Shown here one piece after another: positions 32,262 through 38,500 of a stretch of DNA of 38,500 bases. Within the stretch, counting starts at the first letter, position 1; each line of letters opens with the position of its first letter. The translations under genes were made by a program, and so were the position numbers. This DNA comes from Cristatella mucedo (lineage: Eukaryota; Bryozoa; Phylactolaemata; Cristatellidae): NCBI GenBank assembly GCA_009760855.2, contig WPIO01000046.1:454001-492500 (forward strand), written 5' to 3'. The notes beneath the pieces are model-generated. The model was not told the origin of the DNA. It saw nothing but the letters and a program-made list of their open reading frames with translations, and did no database searches.

Positions 32262-34353
32262 GTGAGCAATTGCTGCCATCTAAATTGAATTTCTTGCACA
32301 CTACTAAGTAGCATGTGAAATATAATTTTTAATTCATATAATTCTGGTATGATTTCAAGCTGGCGCGGGAGACATATGCTAAAGAGAGAAGTGAGACGGT
32401 GAGTGTAAGAGTTCAGAGTTTATAGAGTGTATAGAGTTTAGTGGTGCTGCTGCTGTGGACCACATGTGCGTACACTTATCCTCCACCCGTCTTAACTAAC
32501 AGCGTGCTGTTTGCTATCCCAAAAATTTAGTGGGAACCGACAGACTGCTCCAGAAAAAACTGCATGCGACTTGCGCTGTGGACCCAAGCGTCCTGTCTCC
32601 CCCTCCCCTCGAAGAGGGATCGGCCATATTTAAAAGAGAGAAGCAAGACGGATTGAATGGAAGCTATTGCCGATCCAGATTCCAATTTCACAAATGATGC
32701 TGAGCAGAGAAACCTCTTCTTCCCCAGCAGCAAAGACCTCAGCAATATGATCAAGAGATTCTGGTCTTACCAAGTTTAATGCTGAGCTTCTGACATCTAG
32801 GTTCAGTGAGTGAACCTTGCTGAATGAAAGTTAGAGATCAGAGAAAGCATCACCAACTTGTTCCAACTTCAAAGTGAATACATATACATTTTGTTTTATT
32901 TGCTATTCTTTCCGTCTAAATGTGAACCGCATGATGCACACTTAGTCAGTTTTCTCATCTGAAACGGTTTAATTTCAACCTAGTCACGGTGCTGATCTCA
33001 AAAGCAAAGTTTTTAAGGGCTAATGACATTTTTTATTCTTTTTGGGCATACACAGTTAGAGGATAAGTCTTACTGCACTAGAAAAATTGTGTTGCTTAGT
33101 GTTATTATTATTATTTCGACAGTGCGAGTTGGCCCTTTTGGGGGTCAAGTTCGGTTCTTTATACATTCCGATTTGCTGTTGTATTGAAGGATTGCTATGT
33201 GCATCTTCATCTCGACATGAAGCGAGCATTTACAAGAGCCAACTAGACAGTGGCTGAGGTTTATCTTACAACTTACCAGTTGTAAATAGAAGGGGTCGGG
33301 TTAGTTCTTCAACATTGTAGGCAATTGCAGCTGAATATCTGCATGGCTGCTTGTCCGATGAGTATTTTCCATATAATCAGACTACTTGTGCTCTATGTTT
33401 GTAGTGCAGTACTCAATTTGTAGGTAAGCGAAGTGATCGCAAAGTTGTTTTAAGGACTTTTAAACTCAAAAGCATGAGTGCAGGACTATATGATCCTGCA
33501 GCTTAGATAATGGTGTCAAATGTGGTTCTTCTAGTAGCTTACTACTTGTCCCCGAAGCACTAGCTATGCTGGCCATAATTCCCATGGCTTCTTGCTTACT
33601 GATTTGAATCTACAAGACCTGCTCAGTCATCCTATATTATATTTTGTCGTGTTGGCATAATCGTGGCAGGCGTAGTGGGACTTGGCTGCCAGGTTTCCAA
33701 TAAGGAGTTAATGCAGCAACGGTATCCGCTGATGACCACTGTGACCACTGTACAGGTTTTAGTGTTTTGATTCGAAGATCAAATTCACAGCTATTGCTCT
33801 CATTCATGTTATGTGAAGGTCAGCGAACGAAGCTTGATAGGTATTACTTGTTTTGCCTGGTTTTAAGTATTGCTAGTATGTAGTCTTTATATTATTCACT
33901 GCATAAGTTTTCAAGAGCTATGCATGGTTCGTTAATATGCATCAGGTGCTGGTTTCAGCCATCGACTAATGATAATGCAAATCTGTCTGCCATGCAGCCC
34001 TCGGTGCCTAGCCTTTCGGACTCCAATTTCATGCAGCATTAGTGATGTTGCTGAATCACAATGGATGTTGGTTTGCTCTTTGCATGCCGACCAAACTCAC
34101 GTTCGTTGATCTGGATTAGTCTCACCATCGTAGAAATGTCTTCATTCATTTGGCATACCGTGTATTGCAGCCAAGCAGTAATTGGCAGATATAGTTGTGC
34201 TTGCAATATTTCAAATCGTTTGTTGCTGTCTTGCTGTGCTTTACATATCTTAGACACTCACACCGTTACATTACGAATGTTTTTTGCATATGTACTGTCT
34301 AAATGTGTCTTAACTTTTCACTGCCATGTATCTTGCTAGGCCTTATACGTGGG
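32262..34353. other. Unassigned AT-rich, intron-like sequence
   Basis: Near 32657-32770 a + frame reads 'MEAIADPDSNFTNDAEQRNL' and then 'FFPSSKDLSNMIKRFWSYQV'. It looks protein-like and might be a decayed transposon or a neighbour of the CxxC exon, but it is short and unrecognised. The rest has no recognisable feature. Confidence 0.35.
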
Positions 34354-34432
34354 TGATAATAATAGCAAAGCATTTGCATAGCGCACTGGGAGAACTTAAT
34401 TTATTTCTGGGCACTGTAAATATGCTGGAGGA
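34354..34432 (-). mobile_element. LINE/SINE 3' tail fragment
   Basis: On the minus strand, 'catatttacagtgcccagaa', 'ataaattaagttctcccagt' and 'gcgctatgcaaatgc' followed by ATTATTA match the tail of the LINE/SINE family. Upstream sequence is not recognised as LINE, so either a decayed SINE or a short LINE end is possible. Confidence 0.7.
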
Positions 34433-36299
34433 GGCCCGTTTCCGTTAATTAGTGACAATATGCACAATATCAGTATGCATAAGCACACAAAGGGCAATTC
34501 GCAGGGACAGAGCAAATAATGTGCCGACGTGGCATCATCCTAAGGTGGTCTGTGCATATCGTTGTTGCCATTGTAGTTTATTTCAACCTATGGTGGCGTG
34601 ACTTAGGAGGTTACTGTGGAGACCTGACAAACACATGAAGTGAGAATGTGTCGATTGCTGTTTGATCCCTCTCCTCAAGGGTGCATTATTTGTCGTGTCA
34701 CCTTAGTATAATTTTTCTATGCCATTTCTATTCTCTCCTTACATATTCCTGTATATTGAATTGGGTCTCGTGTATCTAAATGAGTTTGCTTAGCATTCTT
34801 GATAGAACAGAGACCTCGTAATGACCGAAGAAGCACAGTCATTCATTTATATGATTCAAGACTTCTGATGAAAGGTGCTCCGGCTTCGTCTCCGACTGCT
34901 CACGGACCGATGATAATAGATCTTGGAGTCTCGGGTAGACACAGCTGGTGATGTTGGGAGTGGTTTAGAATTTGGCAGGACAGCAGGCGATAAAAAAATT
35001 GATGATCAAGCCATGCTTAATGCCAGAGATTGTGGCATTAAGTAATTTATGTAAGTAAATCAGGCTTAGTATAGCCTGCCACAAGGCAATTAGACTTTGG
35101 TCTTGTTGGCTACTGTTCAGCTGCTTCTTGAACCCAAGCTATTTGGCTACAATAGGCAGCATGCTTACACACGAGATGGATTTAAATTTTCTAAACAGAT
35201 CAAGAATTGAAGTTCAAATGCCATCTCACTGCTTTGGTTAGTTATAGCTTTCTTGAGCATCTATGTTCATTATTCTTTTCATATTTGTATATACCTTCAT
35301 TGGCATACCCAAGATACAAGGACAGCCACTGTACCTTGAAGAGTTAGCATTGAGGTAGAGAAAAGCCTTGGGGATGATGTAGGTGCAATCACAAATAATA
35401 AATATTTCTTCTGAATTGGAGCTGCATCAGATAATTCTACAATTGCCTGTCCAACATGGTCTTCTTGTAGACCAAGGCTGGCTCAACTGTGCACGATCGG
35501 GGAATGGAGTGACCAGTAGTGTGCACAACGTTGGGGCCAAGCAGGAACAATTCTCAGCCTCCAGTCATGCCTTAGGAAATGGTTTACTTGTTCTGTGCTC
35601 TTGCGGTTGTTCCCAGGAGTCGCTAGTGGTTTGGCTTCCAGTCTCTGCACATTTGACAATGCCTCTAGCCTGCTTCCAGTGTGCTTCAGAGCGGTCGTCT
35701 TTCACTGCTCCTGCTTTCGATGGCCCGATCGCTTGACGGACTGGCCGGTCTCACGTTCTAGAGCCAAGCCTGCCCTGCCGGCTGTACTACTGGCATATCT
35801 TGACCGGCAAAGGATCATGGCAGCCTGCTTGGGGTGTCCGCCGGCTGCCAAATTGCAGTGCACCGGGGTGCGTGCTGTGTGGTTGGCTCACAATCGCGGA
35901 ATAGCTAGCCAATGCAACCTTGCCAACTATACCTCGGGGAGGGAATAGGGATGGCATTTCATGGGTCTTAGTGGGGGTGTCCCTCTCAGAGAAAAGTAGG
36001 GCTTTTATCTGCTTTATATAAAGTTCCCACCCATCGCTCCTTGTATCATTACTTGTCAAACCTTGACCAGTCTGGATCGGCAGTTATGTGGCAGCACCTT
36101 AGAGATTGGGGGCAGTGTGTCATCATTCCTTGGCTCCTCGATATATAATCGATTCTAGGATATAATGGGGGTGCACATACTTCTATATCTGAACCATGCA
36201 AACGTCACTAGACTGGCGATTAGTGATACCCCTTGACTGGAGTGGCAGAGAAACCTGTTTGATTTTCAGTGCAGTATGTCGTGTCTTTTTCGGTGACGG
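34433..36299. other. Unassigned intron-like sequence
   Basis: Overlapping + frames at 35383-35948 and a minus frame at 36059-35787 have no recognisable domain. No retroelement is recognised until about 36.3 kb. Confidence 0.35.
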
Positions 36300-36365
36300 C
36301 AAGAATCAAGGGATATAGGTTTCCATTCCGACCCGGTAAAGGACTGATTTTTGAAAAATCCGGCA

Positions 36366-36510
36366 ACACTCCCCAAGTATAAAGTGCTCACACTTCCACC
36401 ACCTAGGTCTAGGGTTCGAGTCCTGCAGTTGACAGGCAATCCTTCATTGCCCGCTGCAAGCCGTCCTATAGTTGCCAAGACTCTTCTGCAACTACATAAA
36501 TGAATGTTTA
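36366..36510 (+). mobile_element. tRNA-derived SINE, type B (copy 3), nested in LINE remnant
   Basis: The head is 'aagtataaagtgctcacact', with a consensus box B 'gggttcgagtcctgcag'. The body is 'gcaatccttcattgcccgct', and the end 'agactcttctgcaactacat' plus 'aaatgaatg'. The LINE segments on both sides are in the same order and orientation as in the intact element, so the SINE was inserted into the LINE. Target-site duplications are not clear. Confidence 0.8.
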
Positions 36511-36997
36511 ATCGGCTACCATTTATCTTAGCTCCTCAGTCAAGTCTGCCTACTTTCAGCTATGTAGCACTGCACAAATTCGGGGCTTGCTTATATGAGT
36601 ATACCGTAGCCGATCTGGTCCATGCTTTTGAGATATCCTGTCGAGCCTCAATAATACTGCCTGTCTGCTGGTCTCCTTATAAAATGTGATGCACTTAGTT
36701 GGTGCCAAACTGTATGGCTCTACTTGTCTGTCGTGAGCGTCACAGCTGCCCCATTACACTGCTTCTCATCGATCTTCATTGGCTCTCTATCTCTATCAGG
36801 ATCGGCTTCAAGGTCCCTCACTTATAGGTCTCTTTATTATCCTGCTCTGGCCGCTTATCCTATCTGAAATACCGGCACCCCCAGTTTCCCATCGTACAAG
36901 TCGAATCGTTTAGCTGTGCCTCTGAGCAAGCTCAAACCCCTTGGAGATCGTGCATTTGATCCCCATGATTCCAAGTCTGCAAATCACATCCGACTGA

Positions 36998-37261
36998 CAT
37001 CATGACGTTTGCCGACTTTACGATATTCAAAGGGAAGCCAGAAACCTCACAGCATTGGCTCGGGGTGTGTGAATTGCCTTCCATGCTAAAGCTTGCTGAA
37101 AATTGCACGATACAACTAATCAGTCTAAACATCATGACGTTTGCCGACTTTACGATATTCAAAGGGAAGCCAGAAACCTCACAGCATTGGCTCGGGGAGT
37201 GTGAATTGCCTTCCATGCTAAAGCTTGCTGAAAATTGCACGATACAACTAATCAGTCTAAA
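36998..37261 (+). repeat. 132-bp tandem duplication (two copies, one mismatch)
   Basis: 36998-37129 and 37130-37261 are identical except for T at 37066 against A at 37198. The unit starts 'catcatgacgtttgccgact' and ends 'caactaatcagtctaaa'. As 132 is a multiple of three, a + frame reads the same 44 residues twice ('MTFADFTIFKGKPETSQHWL...'), with one Val/Glu difference. The unit has no match to the LINE that I can see, although it sits inside a LINE remnant. Confidence 0.97.
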
Positions 37262-37345
37262 TGACCTATTTTAGCATATGCGAAGTGCCTCAAAAGAGGT
37301 ATAGCTCTCTTAGGGTGCCATGCAAATGTTTTATGGTTATTATTG

Positions 37346-37727
37346 CTACTGTTAAGTAGATACAGACAGGGAGCAAAATTACGGGGGCACTAATAGAAAG
37401 GCGGGTCTGCTTTGCACTGTTTCACCATTGGCACACGACCAGGGCTTCCTACCTTTTTTTATGTATTAGATTCTACCACACAGTATCTCCGTAGTACCCT
37501 TATGTATCAGATTCTACCATGTAATCTGCAGCCTCACTCCCATTCGATATTATTTATATTTTTGCTGCCCGATTGACCGACATTGAGCGGTTTGCTTTCT
37601 CGCATTACTATCACAGTAATAAAATTATAAAATTTGGCACTTTAATCATGCGTGATTCATTCTCTAGATTACCTGAATCAGCAACTTGAGGTGCATTGTG
37701 GAATACGAGTCACGAGCTTCACAAGCA
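37346..37727. other. Unassigned sequence
   Basis: AT-rich. A direct repeat of 'agattctaccaca/agattctaccatg' lies at about 37468-37480 and 37509-37521 ('tatgtattagattctacca' and 'tatgtatcagattctacca'). No gene is recognised. Confidence 0.4.
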
Positions 37728-37776
37728 GTCGCTGAGTGGCAGCGGCTGCACTTGCCAGCCGCTGCCACTCAGCGAC
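37728..37776. repeat. 21-bp perfect inverted repeat (hairpin), 7-base loop
   Basis: 'gtcgctgagtggcagcggct' plus g (37728-37748) is the exact reverse complement of 37756-37776, with loop CACTTGC. Just outside, 'acaagc' (37721-37726) and 'gcttgt' (37782-37787) also pair, with a small asymmetric bulge, which lengthens the stem to about 27 bp. It marks the start of a GC-rich block. Confidence 0.95.
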
Positions 37777-38460
37777 AGCTAGCTTGTCTCGTCCTCTGTG
37801 CCTTCCTGAATCCCGGCCTCGCCGTGGTCGAGTCCCGGTCGTGTGCTCCGTGCGAACGAACCAGGCGGTCTCGAATGTCGGTTTCATTTACCATGTGAAC
37901 AGTTGCTTCACCACGTGTCCGGCAAGTCTCGTGCGTCTGATATCGTGGGCAAAGATGCTGTCAATTTTGCCTTTCGACTCTCCTCTTCCTCCTCCTCTTC
38001 GTCCTCCTCCTTTTGCCGGTCCATGTCCTGCTGTGGCTGCCCCGGGCCAGTCTGTCCTGCGGCGATGGGCTCGGCCTAGGCTGTATGATCCGAACGTCTT
38101 TGTGCCAAGTGTCAAATGCCCATTATGGCGATCCTGCGGCTGGAGAGAGAGAGTAGATGCACTGGCCAGTGTTTGCTCTCAGTCAGCACCGGCTGTCTGC
38201 ACTGTCCCGAGTCGGCGAGCGGGCGTTTAATTCCGAGGCATGTGGCCCTCGCCGGCTCGGGGCAGCCGGCCAACCAACCGGGCAGGCAGGCAGGCCTCAG
38301 GGCGCTGCACTCAGCCGGTGCCACCGGCCGTAGCAGCAACCACTGCAGCCACCGTCTACTTCCGCTAGCCGGTGGGCAGTGTCTTTGCGTGGGTGGTAGG
38401 AGGAAGCATCCTTTTCATCTTAGCCCCGTAATTAGTCGCTGCTCTGCTGCCCCTGTAGTG
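37777..38460. other. GC-rich block, possible promoter or first-exon region
   Basis: CpG content rises again, with a (TCC)n run at about 37979-38012 and GGCA/GGCC-rich sequence near 38280-38295. A 164-codon + frame (37736-38230) spans the hairpin but has no known domain. Competing frames exist on both strands. Confidence 0.4.
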
Positions 38461-38500
38461 CCATATTGATGGTGATTGGAAACGCTGGAACGTTACATAT

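Larger units (their letters stand above)
36300..37345 (+). mobile_element. Degenerate L2-like LINE remnant with nested SINE and internal tandem duplication
   Basis: 'ggactgatttttgaaaaatc' with 'cggcaacactcccc' matches the LINE near 5213-5250. After the SINE, 'cagtcaagtctgcctacttt' matches about 5318-5340. 'cttgtctgtcgtgagcgtca' with 'cagctgccccattac' matches 5511-5545, and 'cttggagatcgtgcatttga' matches 5741-5760. The tail at 37272-37345 is 'gcgaagtgcctcaaaagagg', 'ctctcttagggtgccatgca' and an ATT end. Decay is similar to that of the 1.4-2.95 kb remnant. Sequence between the coding part and the tail is replaced by a 132-bp tandem pair. Confidence 0.8.

Noticed and set aside
36998-37261. CRISPR-like or satellite array
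   Set aside because: Only two direct copies without spacers. It is a simple tandem duplication in animal DNA.

Overview
The window is animal nuclear DNA, most likely from an invertebrate; I cannot place it to phylum. The reasons are a LINE with a jockey/CR1/L2-type reverse transcriptase, several tRNA-derived SINEs with pol III box A/B heads, very long dinucleotide microsatellites, GC-rich CpG-island-like blocks, and no operons or ribosome binding sites. Most open frames here are low-complexity repeats or chance frames in GC-rich DNA, so few are annotated as genes.

Layout: 0-1.3 kb holds AT and CA/TA microsatellites. 1.4-2.95 kb is an old LINE remnant broken by two SINEs. 3.0-3.2 kb is a second type of SINE. 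3.9-6.1 kb holds the best preserved element, a 5'-truncated L2-like LINE with an almost intact reverse-transcriptase frame. 6.1-13.8 kb is mostly unrecognised, with SINEs at 7.1, 10.9 and 13.0 kb, a LINE tail at 11.1 kb and a (CAG)25(CTG)11 mirror tract at 10.1 kb. 13.8-14.2 kb is a ~410 bp (GA)n tract. 14.5-15.7 kb, 22.1-23.6 kb and 26.4-29.5 kb are GC/CpG-rich. 16.3-21.9 kb carries LINE tails, a SINE, a (GT)n array and a 5'-truncated LINE copy that matches the 4-6 kb element. 25.1-25.6 kb is a (TC)n tract. From 30.6 kb a probable host gene starts on the + strand: exon 1 of a mitochondrial ribosomal protein L15-like gene. The region after it is AT-richer and intron-like, with LINE remnants (31.1, 36.3-37.3 kb), a SINE nested in one of them, and a 132-bp tandem duplication. 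37.7-38.4 kb is a further GC-rich block with a perfect 21-bp hairpin.

How it fits together: the main story is a LINE/SINE partnership. The SINEs start with a tRNA-like head, and two of the three types (A and C) end with the 3' tail of the resident LINE. That tail is a short hairpin (GCGCCT...AGGGCGC) followed by ATT-rich repeats. In well-studied L2-type LINEs this tail is what the reverse transcriptase recognises, so the LINE at 4-6 kb is of the kind that would have mobilised these SINEs. The SINEs are repeatedly nested in older LINE copies, which gives a relative order of insertion. The only host gene I can name with moderate confidence is the MRPL15-like first exon; its remaining exons were not found.
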